This document shows, piece after piece, positions 35,161 to 44,272 of a stretch of DNA of 64,000 bases. Numbering within the stretch: position 1 is the stretch's first letter; every line of letters begins with the position of its first letter. The translations under genes were made by a program, and so were the position numbers. The stretch is from Desmonostoc muscorum LEGE 12446 (GTDB lineage Bacteria > Cyanobacteriota > Cyanobacteriia > Cyanobacteriales > Nostocaceae): positions 3,224,001-3,288,000 of the forward strand of contig NZ_JADEXS020000001.1 in assembly GCF_015207005.2 (NCBI RefSeq), read 5' to 3'. Below the pieces are notes generated by a model. That model did not search any database. It was given only the letters and a program-made list of their open reading frames with translations, and was not told the DNA's origin.

Positions 35161-37320
35161 ATGCTGAACATTCCTCAATTAGTGGCAACTGAATTAGACC
35201 TCAAACCACATCAGGTGCAAAACGCGCTAGAACTTTTGGCTGAGGGTGCAACGATTCCGTTTATTGCACGTTACCGTAAAGAGCGCACCAACGAAATGAA
35301 TGAAGTGCAACTTCGTGATCTGGCCGATAGATATACTTATTTAACAGAACTTGAAGAACGTAAATCTGTCATCTTAAATGCGATCGCTGAACAAGGTAAA
35401 CTTACAGACGAACTCAAAGCCAAAATCACATCTTGTTTACAAAAAACAGAACTTGAGGATCTATACTTACCCTATCGACCAAAGCGACGCACCCGCGCCA
35501 CCATCGCCAGGGAAAAAGGACTCGAACCCCTAGCGGAGTTCATCAAGTCAATAAATGTCAAAAATGCTACAGTAGCTTCCTTAGAAGAAGCAGCAGCTAA
35601 GTATATTTCTGAAACTCAGGGAGTAAAAACAGCAGAAGAAGCGCTCAAAGGTGCTGCTGACATCTTAGCGGAAGAAGTAGCTGAAAAAGCTCACCTACGC
35701 GCACATATCCGGGATTATTTCCTAGAAGAAGGGGTGTTTGCCTCCCGCATCAAAGATGATTACCCCGAAGGTACAACCAAATTTGAGATGTACCGTAACT
35801 ATCAAATAAAGGTAAAAAATATTGCACCCCACAATATGCTGGCGTTGTGTCGGGGTGAAGCTGAGAAAGTATTAAGCTTTGAAATTGCTTTCGATGAAGA
35901 TACGGTGCTTTATTATCTTGAGTCCCAAGAAATTAAAACCAAAGTCCGGACAATTCGGGATTTTTATCAGGCGATGTTGAAGGATGCATTCAACCGTTTA
36001 ATGAAAGTCTCTCTAATGGGGGAGGTAATTTCCCAGAAAAAAGTTTATGCAGACATGGAATCAATCAAGACATTTGAAGCAAATCTGCGGGAGTTGCTGT
36101 TATCTGCGCCAGCAGGAATGAAACCAACCCTAGCCATAGACCCTGGATTTAGAACTGGGTGTAAAGTTGTAGTACTCGACCAAACGGGCAAATTTTTGGA
36201 ATACCAAGCGGTATTTCCCCACCAAGCGGCTGAACAACGACTCAAAGCTGCACAAACAATCAAAAATCTGATTGAAAAGTACAAAATTGAGTTAATCGCC
36301 ATTGGTAACGGTACAGCATCCCGCGAGACAGAGGAGTTTGTCTCACAAGTCTTACAAACCATAGAACGCAAACCAGTTAAGGTGATGGTGAATGAGTCTG
36401 GTGCATCTATATATTCTGCGAGTAAAGTGGCGTTGGAAGAGTTTCCTGACTTAGATATTACCGTGCGTGGCGCAATTAGTATCGGCCGACGTTTGCAAGA
36501 CCCCTTGGCGGAACTGGTGAAAATCGATCCTAAATCCATTGGTGTGGGACAATATCAGCACGATGTGGATCAGAAGTTGTTGAAAAAGAAATTGGATGAA
36601 ACCGTAGAAAGCTGCGTTAACTACGTAGGTGTAGACTTAAACACCGCCTCCAAAGAACTTCTCACTTCTGTCTCTGGAATTACCCCAACAGTCGCCAATA
36701 ATATTGTTGCCCATCGCAACCAGAACGGAGCCTTTAAAAATCGCCGCCAACTGTTGAAAGTTCCCAAATTAGGACCAAAAGCCTTTGAACAAGCAGCGGG
36801 TTTTCTGCGAATTCGCGGTGGTGAGAACCCATTAGATAATACAGCAGTGCATCCAGAGAGTTATTCTGTAGTAGAAGCGATCGCATCTGATTTAAATGTG
36901 CCATTAAATCAGGTGACACAAATTGCCGAAAAACTCAAAAAAACCAATCTGAAAAAATACGTAACCGATACCGTCGGCGAACCAACACTGCGGGATATCC
37001 TCAGCGAACTGGAAAAACCAGGTAGAGACCCCCGTGCTGAGTTTAAGTATGCCACCTTTAAAGAAGGAATCAAAGAAATTACCGACTTAAAGGAAGGAAT
37101 GGAACTAGAGGGAATGATTACCAATGTCGCCAACTTCGGTGCATTTGTCGATATCGGCGTACATCAAGATGGTTTGGTGCATATCTCCCAACTTGCTGAT
37201 AGATTCGTAGACGACCCCCAGAAAGTTGTCAAGGTAGGACAAGTTGTCAAAGTCCGGGTACTAGAAGTCAACGAGAAATTAAAGCGAATTAGTTTGTCGA
37301 TGAAAGCAGTTAAGCAATAA
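35161..37320 (+). CDS. tex: Tex-family S1 RNA-binding protein
   Basis: The 719-residue protein has the standard Tex layout: N-terminal helical region with F-I-A-R-Y-R-K-E-R-T, a YqgF/RNase-H-like domain near the middle (T-L-A-I-D-P-G-F-R-T-G-C-K), helix-hairpin-helix motifs (S-G-I-T-P-T-V-A-N-N-I-V, then V-P-K-L-G-P-K-A-F-E-Q-A-A-G-F) and a C-terminal S1 domain (G-M-I-T-N-V-A-N-F-G-A-F-V-D-I-G). Tex is a nucleic-acid-binding protein linked to transcription and translation. A ferredoxin gene begins 14 bp after its stop, so they are probably cotranscribed. Confidence 0.93.
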   Translation: MLNIPQLVATELDLKPHQVQNALELLAEGATIPFIARYRKERTNEMNEVQLRDLADRYTYLTELEERKSVILNAIAEQGKLTDELKAKITSCLQKTELEDLYLPYRPKRRTRATIAREKGLEPLAEFIKSINVKNATVASLEEAAAKYISETQGVKTAEEALKGAADILAEEVAEKAHLRAHIRDYFLEEGVFASRIKDDYPEGTTKFEMYRNYQIKVKNIAPHNMLALCRGEAEKVLSFEIAFDEDTVLYYLESQEIKTKVRTIRDFYQAMLKDAFNRLMKVSLMGEVISQKKVYADMESIKTFEANLRELLLSAPAGMKPTLAIDPGFRTGCKVVVLDQTGKFLEYQAVFPHQAAEQRLKAAQTIKNLIEKYKIELIAIGNGTASRETEEFVSQVLQTIERKPVKVMVNESGASIYSASKVALEEFPDLDITVRGAISIGRRLQDPLAELVKIDPKSIGVGQYQHDVDQKLLKKKLDETVESCVNYVGVDLNTASKELLTSVSGITPTVANNIVAHRNQNGAFKNRRQLLKVPKLGPKAFEQAAGFLRIRGGENPLDNTAVHPESYSVVEAIASDLNVPLNQVTQIAEKLKKTNLKKYVTDTVGEPTLRDILSELEKPGRDPRAEFKYATFKEGIKEITDLKEGMELEGMITNVANFGAFVDIGVHQDGLVHISQLADRFVDDPQKVVKVGQVVKVRVLEVNEKLKRISLSMKAVKQ

Positions 37321-37334
37321 TTTAGAAATAGCAG

Positions 37335-37676
37335 ATGGCAGTTTATCAAGTGCGACTCATCAATGCTAGTCTGGGATTAGATTGCACCATTCAAGTACCA
37401 GACGATCAATATATTCTGGATATGGCTGAAGATGCTCATATCCGCCTCCCATCTGGGTGCAAACAAGGCGAATGTTCTGCCTGTATCGCTAAACTTGTCA
37501 GCGGTGAAATAGATCAAAGTGAGCAAAAATTTCTTCGTTCCAGTGAAATACAGGCTGGTTATGTAGTGACTTGTGTAACTTATCCCTTGTCTGATTGTAT
37601 TTTAGAAACCCATCAAGAACAAGTCTTATATAAATCAGCCCTTTACTATAAGCCTGAGTCGGAAAAATCTGAGTGA
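37335..37676 (+). CDS. [2Fe-2S] plant-type ferredoxin-like protein
   Basis: This 113-residue protein has a C-x4-C-x2-C-x29-C cluster (C42, C47, C50, C80), within G-C-K-Q-G-E-C-S-A-C, matching the plant-type [2Fe-2S] site. The sequence around it differs from the main photosynthetic ferredoxin (PetF has C-R-A-G-A-C-S-T-C), and a C-terminal extension of about 25 residues is present, so this is one of the minor ferredoxins with specialised electron acceptors. It lies 14 bp after tex. A 28-bp palindrome follows. Confidence 0.88.
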   Translation: MAVYQVRLINASLGLDCTIQVPDDQYILDMAEDAHIRLPSGCKQGECSACIAKLVSGEIDQSEQKFLRSSEIQAGYVVTCVTYPLSDCILETHQEQVLYKSALYYKPESEKSE

Positions 37677-37758
37677 TTGTTACCTTGTGATATTAAATAA
37701 ATCTTAAATTTTTCAGGTGTGTTCAATAAATGTAACACTACTCGAAAAACATTACACT

Positions 37759-37786
37759 GTAGGGACGCACAGCTGTGCGTCCCTAC
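37759..37786. repeat. 28-bp perfect palindrome
   Basis: Arms GTAGGGACGCACAG and CTGTGCGTCCCTAC are exact complements. The core is shared with the dispersed GTAGGGGCGCACAGCTGTGC repeats. It may end the tex-ferredoxin transcript, without a T-tract. Confidence 0.85.
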
Positions 37787-37921
37787 CTGTTACATATATA
37801 GTAAGAAGATTCGACCTAACGATAGAAGTAAATTCTATCTTTCAAGAGAGGTTAAAATCTAGCACCTAGTTGAAGATGAAATAAGAAGTTTCAAAGAAAA
37901 AATCTTTATTAGGTAAAAACA

Positions 37922-38320
37922 ATGTTGACACCATTTTTAACTGCCCTAGCTACAGCTTTAAGTTTGTTAATTGTTGATTTAATTGTTCCAGATGTTGATA
38001 TTGCTAATTTTCCCGCAGCTTTAATTGCCGCTTTCGTAATTGGTTTAATTAACGGTTCACTTAAGCCGATTCTTTCTACACTTTCCCTACCACTCAACTT
38101 TTTAACATTTGGAGCATTTTCCCTCATCATCAACGGTTTTTGCTTCTGGTTAGCAGCGGCGCTAGTTCCTGGGTTCTCAGTTCACGGACTTATCGGTTTT
38201 ATTCTCGGTCCTGTGATTTTATCTTTTGCTAACACCTTGATTAACAACTACTTTGTTGAAAGAAACCTTTTAACCAGCAGTGGAAGTGTCAAGAACCAAG
38301 GTGAATTACCCTCTAGATAA
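37922..38320 (+). CDS. Phage-holin-family (4-TMS, PF04020-like) membrane protein
   Basis: This 132-residue protein has four hydrophobic helices and the family segments V-D-I-A-N-F-P-A-A-L-I-A-A-F-V-I-G, then N-G-S-L-K-P-I-L, L-P-L-N-F-L-T-F-G and G-F-C-F-W-L-A-A-A-L-V-P-G-F. Members are called mycobacterial four-TMS holins by homology but occur as ordinary chromosomal genes in cyanobacteria, where they are usually unstudied envelope proteins. No phage gene is nearby, so lysis function is not implied. Confidence 0.85.
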   Translation: MLTPFLTALATALSLLIVDLIVPDVDIANFPAALIAAFVIGLINGSLKPILSTLSLPLNFLTFGAFSLIINGFCFWLAAALVPGFSVHGLIGFILGPVILSFANTLINNYFVERNLLTSSGSVKNQGELPSR

Positions 38321-38466
38321 GTATCAGCCGGAGTAGAAATGCTAATGTCCTCACATCTCTACTCCAAACCAAATCTCCCAATTAAGATAACTCATTAGAT
38401 GGATTTCTTAATGCAGTATCTTCCAGAGAATGTAAGTAAACAAATTCACACACTTGTAACAACATC

Positions 38467-38658
38467 ATGAAATTAGTTCGTTATCTTCTAGGTTTGTTAG
38501 TGCCTCCTTTAGGCGTTTTCTTGACAGTTGGAGTTGGTCCAACATTGATTATTAACATTTTGCTCACACTTCTCGGTTGGCTTCCCGGTAGTATTCATGC
38601 AATTTGGGTTATTGCCAAGTATGACGAACAACTTAGTCGAGAAGGACGTATTTACTAA
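38467..38658 (+). CDS. YqaE/Pmp3 family small membrane protein
   Basis: The 63-residue protein has two TM helices and the family core L-V-P-P-L-G-V-F-L, then G-x-x-x-x-L-I-I-N-I-L-L-T-L-L-G-W-L-P-G and a closing H-A-I-W-V-I. Pmp3/YqaE proteins are induced by salt, cold or other stress and influence membrane potential. It follows the holin-family gene by about 150 bp on the same strand, suggesting a membrane-stress pair. Confidence 0.9.
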   Translation: MKLVRYLLGLLVPPLGVFLTVGVGPTLIINILLTLLGWLPGSIHAIWVIAKYDEQLSREGRIY

Positions 38659-38791
38659 CTAATACGCGAGATTAATTTTAGGCAATCTGAAGTAGGGTGC
38701 GTTAGGCTAAAGCCTAAGGCACCATTTCCTTTCAATAATGATACAAATATGTTGGTAAAGCAATCTCTATGAGTGTCAAAAATACAAGAAT

Positions 38792-38877
38792 TTATAGTAG
38801 TTTCCATGCATTTGAACCACATATTTATTTTGTAGGGGCACAGCAATGCTGTGCCCCTACAGCGTGGTCGATTGCCT
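38792..38877. repeat. MITE-like repeat, family A, degenerate copy
   Basis: TAGTAGTTTCCATGCATTTGAACCAC followed by a GTAGGGGCACAGCA/TGCTGTGCCCCTAC palindrome and GCGTGGTCGATT matches the family at 27841-27931 but has lost one end. (Motifs given in parts.) It lies in the 290-bp gap between convergent genes. Confidence 0.7.
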
Positions 38878-38948
38878 AAATTAAGAGGTGCGTTAAAAGG
38901 CTAACGCACCCTACCAACAATGAGTTAATAGATAAATACTATATCTAT

Positions 38949-39755
38949 CTATTTATGAATAGTTTCCCGCTCTTTATCAGCAGGTTCCTTATCTTTGAAC
39001 AAGTCAGCCGCAGTTAACAGTAACTCTCTCAAGGTTTGTTTGATCTGATACTCTTTTCTGGCTAAAGATGTACCTGCTTCACCTAGTTTATCTTCTAACT
39101 GCGATCGCTTTTGTTCTACCTGTACAGCAAGAGATTCTGCTTGAGGACGAGCTTGATTATACCAGTGTTTGGCCTCATCTAGATAATCTTGAACCTCCAT
39201 AGAACGCCCACCATAGCGTGCAGCCATATTAGCTCGAACAATGGCTAGCTGTGCTTGTAGTTGTGCATAACGTTTCTTTAACAATGCCACTTCTTCACTA
39301 TCTTTAATGGCATTAACAGCAGAATCAATTGCAGTTTTAGTACTAGCAGGTTTTTCCTTACCAGTTTCTTCAATCTCTGCCAAAATTACATCAACTTCTT
39401 GCTGGAGTTGTTCTTCTTCGCCATCCAATTGAGCCTGTAGACGCTTGATATCTGCCTGGGTTTTAACAATAGATTCGTGTCTTTTACTATTAATTCCTTC
39501 CAAGGCTCCTTCAATGGAAGCTGTCACTTCATCTTTGAGTTCGCTCCCTTTTTCTTGGAAGTTTTCAATGACAGCAGACACGGCATCTTTAACAAGGTTA
39601 CGAATGTCACTAGAACCTTGTTTGAACTCTGAGGCTACTTGAGAAACAGCGGATTTGACAATTTCTCGAATCCGTTCAGTTCTTAATTGTCCGGTTTCTT
39701 TAGCTTGTTGCAAGTCTGTTTGAATTTGTTGTTTGATATTGTTAGGCATTTTCAA
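38949..39755 (-). CDS. Coiled-coil hypothetical protein
   Basis: This 268-residue, very hydrophilic protein is almost wholly helical. Residues about 1-100 have an amphipathic repeat pattern reminiscent of LEA/apolipophorin-like helices (V-K-D-A-V-S-A-V-I-E-N-F-Q). Residues 100-140 and 155-250 are coiled coil (R-L-Q-A-Q-L-D-G-E-E-E-Q-L, and L-K-K-R-Y-A-Q-L-Q-A-Q-L). No TM segment and no enzyme motif are seen. I recognise similar cyanobacterial proteins but no assigned role. Proximity to Pmp3- and holin-type genes hints at stress, which is only inference. Confidence 0.7.
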   Translation of the reverse strand: MKMPNNIKQQIQTDLQQAKETGQLRTERIREIVKSAVSQVASEFKQGSSDIRNLVKDAVSAVIENFQEKGSELKDEVTASIEGALEGINSKRHESIVKTQADIKRLQAQLDGEEEQLQQEVDVILAEIEETGKEKPASTKTAIDSAVNAIKDSEEVALLKKRYAQLQAQLAIVRANMAARYGGRSMEVQDYLDEAKHWYNQARPQAESLAVQVEQKRSQLEDKLGEAGTSLARKEYQIKQTLRELLLTAADLFKDKEPADKERETIHK

Positions 39756-39928
39756 CTCTGGAGATTTTACTAATTGGGATAAAAATTTCTAGACATGATT
39801 CTACATACTCATTATGGCGTAGCCTTATTTGGCTAGGCACTTCCTTTAGATAGAAAGTCACAAACCCAAAGAAGTGTTGCCTATTTGTGAGATGATGAAT
39901 ATTTGCTGGTAGTAATTGAGAATCAAAT

Positions 39929-40153
39929 ATGTGGCGAGTGAATATTACTTGTTCTGGTGATGCGTGGAAGGTTTATGGTACTCAATTTAAGGCGATCGCC
40001 GAAAAATATCAAGGTGAATTAATCGGTTCCAAAAAAATGCCCGACGGTACCCGCATCATGTCATATAAAATTGAAGATGTTAGCGATGCCGAAGCTTTTC
40101 AGGAAGATTGTGCAAATTTTGCTGGATTTACATCTGATTTTGAATCTCTGTAA
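39929..40153 (+). CDS. Small conserved hypothetical protein
   Basis: This 74-residue soluble protein has an alternating beta/alpha pattern (M-W-R-V-N-I-T-C-S-G-D-A-W, then a G-T-R-I-M-S-Y-K-I-E-D-V-S-D-A-E-A-F helix). It has good codon usage for the window and a tidy start and stop; such W-R-V-N-I-T-C proteins occur in cyanobacteria without known function. It is upstream of petJ with a gap of about 130 bp. Confidence 0.6.
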   Translation: MWRVNITCSGDAWKVYGTQFKAIAEKYQGELIGSKKMPDGTRIMSYKIEDVSDAEAFQEDCANFAGFTSDFESL

Positions 40154-40285
40154 CATAACAGAATTCAGAAGCAAAACAAATTTTATCTCTAGCTTTGAGA
40201 CTTAGTTTGTGTATGCATTTAAATTGACTGCATTTGTGATGACACTCATTTTTGTAACCAGTATTTGAAAATCCGGAGAAGTTGA

Positions 40286-40621
40286 GTGAAAAAAATCCTA
40301 ACGTTGGTATTAGTAACTTTTCTATTATTAATAAGTACTTTCACCTTACCAGCTAATGCAGCAGACACAGTTAATGGTGAACAAATATTCAGCGTTCATT
40401 GTGCTGGTTGTCATATTAATGGTGGTAACATAGTTAGGCGGGGTAAAAACCTAAAAAAGCAAGCGCTCAAGAAATATGGTATGGATTCAATAGAGGCAGT
40501 TATATCGATAGTTACCAATGGTAAAAGTAATATGTCAGCCTACAAAGACCGCCTCAGCGAACAGCAAATTCAAGATGTTGCTGCTTATGTTATTGAAGAA
40601 GCTGAAAAAGGCTGGCGTTAA
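40286..40621 (+). CDS. petJ: Cytochrome c6 (c553)
   Basis: This 111-residue precursor has a GTG start and a Sec signal peptide (K-K-I-L-T-L-V-L-V-T-F, cut after A-N-A-A). The mature protein has the haem-binding C-A-G-C-H and the C-terminal family block G-R/D-R-L-S-E-Q-Q-I-x-D-V-A-A-Y-V. The distal methionine is in N-G-K-S-N-M-S-A-Y-K, where classic c6 has a proline after the methionine (M-P-A-F). It carries electrons from cytochrome b6f to photosystem I or to oxidase in the lumen. The M-S variation could mark a minor c6 paralogue. Confidence 0.87.
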   Translation: MKKILTLVLVTFLLLISTFTLPANAADTVNGEQIFSVHCAGCHINGGNIVRRGKNLKKQALKKYGMDSIEAVISIVTNGKSNMSAYKDRLSEQQIQDVAAYVIEEAEKGWR

Positions 40622-40641
40622 AATAACTTATCACTCCTAAC

Positions 40642-41667
40642 TTGAAAATGAACTTACCCGCAGCTAGTCGTCTCCAATTCACTCCTGATTTAAACATTTC
40701 CCGCATATTAAATGGGATGTGGCAAGTCTCTGGCGCACACGGACGCATTAATCCCCAAGCTGCCATTGATAGTATGTTCAAATATTTGGATGCAGGCTTT
40801 ACCACTTGGGATTTAGCAGATCATTACGGCCCTGCAGAAGATTTTATTGGTGAGTTTCGCTGTCAATTAATTGATACCCGTGGCAAAGATGCTTTATCCC
40901 AAGTACAAGCCTTTACAAAATGGGTACCTCGTCCTGGAAAAATGACCAAAAAATTCGTCGAGGAAAATATTGATATTTCCCTAAGAAGGATGAATGTGCA
41001 ATCATTAGATTTGATGCAATTCCATTGGTGGGAATATCGAGATCAAAATTATCTAGATGCCCTCAAATATATGGCAGAACTGCAAACAGAGGGCAAAATT
41101 AAGCATTTAGCTTTGACTAATTTTGACACGGAACACTTAAAAATTATTACCGAAGCAGGCATTAAAATTGTTTCTAACCAAGTACAATTTTCACTGGTCG
41201 ATCGCCGTCCCGAAGTGAAAATGATTGAATTTTGTCAACAGCATGATATCAAACTTTTTACTTACGGTACAGTTTGCGGTGGTTTGTTATCAGAAAACTA
41301 CTTGGGGAAACCAGAACCACGAGGATTTGATTTAGCTACTGCTAGCTTGAAAAAATACAAAAATATGATCGATGCTTGGGGTGGTTGGCAATTATTTCAA
41401 GAATTGCTTGCTATCCTCAAGGAAATTGCAAATAAGCATGGGGTAAGCATTGCCAACGTGGCAGTACGTTACATTTTAGACCGCCCAACTGTGGGAGGTG
41501 TAATAGTTGGTGCCAGACTTGGTGTGTCTGAACATATAGAAGATAACGCCAAAGTCTTTAATTTTAGCTTAGATGGTGACGATGGCGATCGCATCAATGC
41601 TGTCTCTCGCCAATCACGGGATTTGTATCAGCTAATCGGCGATTGTGGGGATGAATATCGGCGATAA
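40642..41667 (+). CDS. Aldo/keto reductase
   Basis: The 341-residue TIM-barrel oxidoreductase contains the catalytic pieces: F-T-T-W-D-L-A-D-H-Y-G (catalytic Asp and Tyr), K-W-V-P-R for the lysine strand, L-M-Q-F-H-W-W in the histidine position, and a C-terminal I-V-G-A-R NADP(H)-binding loop. It starts about 20 bp after petJ, so cotranscription is possible. Substrate is unknown. Confidence 0.87.
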   Translation: MKMNLPAASRLQFTPDLNISRILNGMWQVSGAHGRINPQAAIDSMFKYLDAGFTTWDLADHYGPAEDFIGEFRCQLIDTRGKDALSQVQAFTKWVPRPGKMTKKFVEENIDISLRRMNVQSLDLMQFHWWEYRDQNYLDALKYMAELQTEGKIKHLALTNFDTEHLKIITEAGIKIVSNQVQFSLVDRRPEVKMIEFCQQHDIKLFTYGTVCGGLLSENYLGKPEPRGFDLATASLKKYKNMIDAWGGWQLFQELLAILKEIANKHGVSIANVAVRYILDRPTVGGVIVGARLGVSEHIEDNAKVFNFSLDGDDGDRINAVSRQSRDLYQLIGDCGDEYRR

Positions 41668-42002
41668 TATAGCAATTCTATCTGATTTGCGATCGGTCAA
41701 CAAGAAGGGAGTAGGGAGTGGGGAGTAGGGAGTGGGGAAGACAGCATTGAACGGGGCTTGAGACCCCGACCAATGCAATCGTCTTAAAAAGACGGGGCTT
41801 GTATCCCAGTGGTTGTGGTCGCTATTTTTTTCCCTACTCCCGACTCCCTACTCCCGCCCCAACGGGGCTTGGTCAATCACGCGATTTGTATAAAATGTAA
41901 AATTAACTAAAAATTTACCCAAGCCCATTATGAGCTTGGGTGTGTCGAGTAATGATCGTGAGAATTGCAAGTTAGCAAAAAATTGTGAATAAGGATAGTT
42001 AG
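41668..42002. other. Intergenic region with inverted repeats between convergent genes
   Basis: GGGAGTAGGGAGTGGGGAG-type sequence (41706-41740) pairs with CCCTACTCCCGACTCCCTAC at 41832-41855. Three GGGGCTTG units occur between and after. At 41874-41893 there is a near copy (18 of 20) of the 3' end of the aldo/keto reductase gene (41611-41630). A terminator for the leftward gene lies at 41909-41941. Confidence 0.7.
41909..41941 (-). terminator. Rho-independent terminator of STAS-sugar transferase gene
   Basis: Read leftward, ACCCAAGCTC/GGGCTTGGGT form a 9-10 bp stem with a short AT loop (41917-41941), directly followed by AAATTTTTAG. It lies about 60 bases after the stop codon at 42003. Confidence 0.75.
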
Positions 42003-43052
42003 CTAAACAGCACCACTGTTTCTATTAAACAGAATCGCTATAGTTTTGAAAATTAGCTTTAAATCGTAAACCAAACTCCAATTTTTTTGATACTGCAAAT
42101 CTAGGCGAATTACATCTTCAAAACTACGGACTGTAGAGCGGCCATTTACTTGCCATTCGCCAGTCATACCGGGTTTGACATCTAAACGTTGCCACTCTGG
42201 TACTTCATAGCGTTCCACTTCATCGGGTGTGGGTGGCCTAGTACCAACTAAACTCATTTCTCCTTTGAGGACGTTCCAAAATTGGGGTAGTTCGTCAAGA
42301 CTAGTTCGCCGTAAAAAACGCCCTACCTTGGTAATTCTGGGGTCATTTTCATTCTTGAAAAAGGCACCTTGCACTTGGTTTTTGACTTGGGATTTCTTTG
42401 CTTCTGCATCCACACACATTGAGCGGAATTTCCAAATTTTAAACCGTTTTCCCATCCAACCACAGCGGGTTTGACTAAATAAAATCGGCCCGGGATCGTT
42501 AATTTGAATAGCGATCGCAATGGGAATCGACAAAATTCCTGTAATTAATAACCCAACCACTGACCCGATAATATCTAAGAATCGTTTCATCCAAGATGCT
42601 ACAGAAGGATGAGTCGTGGGCAACTGCTCTACTTGACGGGAAACTGTCCTCCGGCTATCTTTTAAATCTTGTTGTTCTATTGGCGACTCATTGTCTACAG
42701 ACTCTAGGGGGAAAACTTGATCCAATCCCGTGAGTTTTAAAACTGCCATCACTTGGGGTGTTACATTCCGCAGTCTGAATCCAATACCTTTAGCCTGAGC
42801 GTATTTAAAATTACTGACCAAGGCACCCAAACCACTACTATCCATAAAAGTAGTTTGCTCAAAGTCAATGATGATTTGCTTGGGATATGAATTCGGTTGG
42901 ATTAAGTTTTGGCAGGTTTGCTTAAAGGCCAAAGCCTCCAGCACGCTCAACCGTGTCGGCACCTGCACTATAACCGTGTCGTTTAGGGAATGAACTGGAA
43001 AATCGACCTCTGTCGGTTGGCTAGTCATGAAGCTCTGCACTTTCGTTGCCAT
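42003..43052 (-). CDS. STAS domain-sugar transferase fusion (polyprenyl-phosphate sugar-phosphotransferase)
   Basis: The 349-residue fusion has a STAS/anti-sigma-factor-antagonist domain at about 20-118 with the phosphorylatable serine in F-M-D-S-S-G-L-G-A-L (near residue 72-74), followed by a bacterial sugar transferase domain (about 150-349). The latter has one TM helix (G-S-V-V-G-L-L-I-T-G-I-L), K-R-F-K-I-W-K-F-R-S-M, and the catalytic D-E-L-P-Q-F-W-N-V-L-K-G-E-M-S-L-V-G-T-R-P block of WbaP/EpsL-type enzymes that start exopolysaccharide repeat units. The STAS part suggests control by a serine kinase or phosphatase. Sole gene of its transcript, with a terminator downstream. Confidence 0.9.
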   Translation of the reverse strand: MATKVQSFMTSQPTEVDFPVHSLNDTVIVQVPTRLSVLEALAFKQTCQNLIQPNSYPKQIIIDFEQTTFMDSSGLGALVSNFKYAQAKGIGFRLRNVTPQVMAVLKLTGLDQVFPLESVDNESPIEQQDLKDSRRTVSRQVEQLPTTHPSVASWMKRFLDIIGSVVGLLITGILSIPIAIAIQINDPGPILFSQTRCGWMGKRFKIWKFRSMCVDAEAKKSQVKNQVQGAFFKNENDPRITKVGRFLRRTSLDELPQFWNVLKGEMSLVGTRPPTPDEVERYEVPEWQRLDVKPGMTGEWQVNGRSTVRSFEDVIRLDLQYQKNWSLVYDLKLIFKTIAILFNRNSGAV

Positions 43053-43234
43053 GTATAATGTGATCTGCCAAACATTATTCTGTCCTTTGAAAATTACTTA
43101 AGTGTAATTAGGACTAATTATTATTTGCTGTTTCTCAGATTGGAAATCGCTAGCGACGATTCACAATAGAACAAGAAGCTAAAAAATATTCTTGCTGTTG
43201 TGCCGACGCAACGCGATCGCGTTACTCTGATCAA

Positions 43235-44032
43235 ATGATTGCTAAAACTACGGTTACATCTACCGCACGCCTAGTTGAGGTCTTCTCTGCCATTCAAGGC
43301 GAAGGACTCAATGTCGGAACACGTCAGATTTTTATTCGTTTTGCTTTGTGTGATTTGCGCTGTCATTTTTGTGATAGCGCCCACACTTGGAATGCACCTC
43401 TTAATTGTCGGATAGAGCGATCGCCTGGATTACGCGACTTTGAAATTTACTCTAATCCCGTCCCATTACCCATATTAGTAGAATGGGTTCAAAGACAAAA
43501 TCTACCTTCTCTACACGATAGCATTAGCTTAACGGGGGGCGAACCACTTCTTCATGCCCAATTTTTAACGCAGTTTCTACCCGAAGTGCGAGCCATAACT
43601 GGTCTACCTATATACTTAGAAACTGGCGGACACCGCCCAGAACAACTGGCGATGATTCTCCCCTACTTAGACTCCGTGGGGATGGATTTCAAGTTGCCCA
43701 GTGTCAGCGGTGAAAGTCATTGGCAAGAACATGCTAAATTTCTCCAATTATGTCATGAATCATATTTAAATGTTTTTGTCAAGATAATTGTGTCTCAAAA
43801 CACAGATCCTGCTGAGTTGGAACGTTCAGCTCTGCTAGTGGCAGATGTGAGTCCAGATATACCAGTATTTTTACAGCCTGTTACGCCTTTGATAGAGTCT
43901 GAACAATTTTCTCCAATACCTGCGCTTGCCCCTGCGCCCGATAGAGTTTTGATGTGGCAAGCCTTGATGAAACAGTCTCTTAAGCAAGTGCGGGTAATAC
44001 CCCAGACACATAAAATGCTTAACCAACTGTAA
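43235..44032 (+). CDS. queE: 7-carboxy-7-deazaguanine synthase
   Basis: The 265-residue radical-SAM enzyme has the [4Fe-4S] motif C-x3-C-x2-C at C39, C43, C46 (C-D-L-R-C-H-F-C), preceded by E-V-F-S-A-I-Q-G-E-G, which identifies QueE, and S-L-T-G-G-E-P-L for SAM binding. It converts 6-carboxytetrahydropterin to CDG on the route to preQ0 and queuosine. No other que gene is nearby. Cyanobacterial QueE proteins are longer than the Bacillus form, as here. Confidence 0.92.
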   Translation: MIAKTTVTSTARLVEVFSAIQGEGLNVGTRQIFIRFALCDLRCHFCDSAHTWNAPLNCRIERSPGLRDFEIYSNPVPLPILVEWVQRQNLPSLHDSISLTGGEPLLHAQFLTQFLPEVRAITGLPIYLETGGHRPEQLAMILPYLDSVGMDFKLPSVSGESHWQEHAKFLQLCHESYLNVFVKIIVSQNTDPAELERSALLVADVSPDIPVFLQPVTPLIESEQFSPIPALAPAPDRVLMWQALMKQSLKQVRVIPQTHKMLNQL

Positions 44033-44272
44033 AATAGCCTGTTTATATTTGGCTATATAAAAGGTAAGTCTTACTAAAGATATCGTTAAGGAAAATATAA
44101 ATTTATATTAAATTTTGTTAATGAAATCAATATATAAATTTTTATTAAGCTTTTGTTGCTCGATAAAGTTGCGAGCTATCGAAAAGCACCTTGCAAGAAT
44201 CTGAAGTTACCACGGTCAATTATTGAGATATTTTAGGGGTGGGTATCGCCCACCCAACCTACTTTCTGCTTC

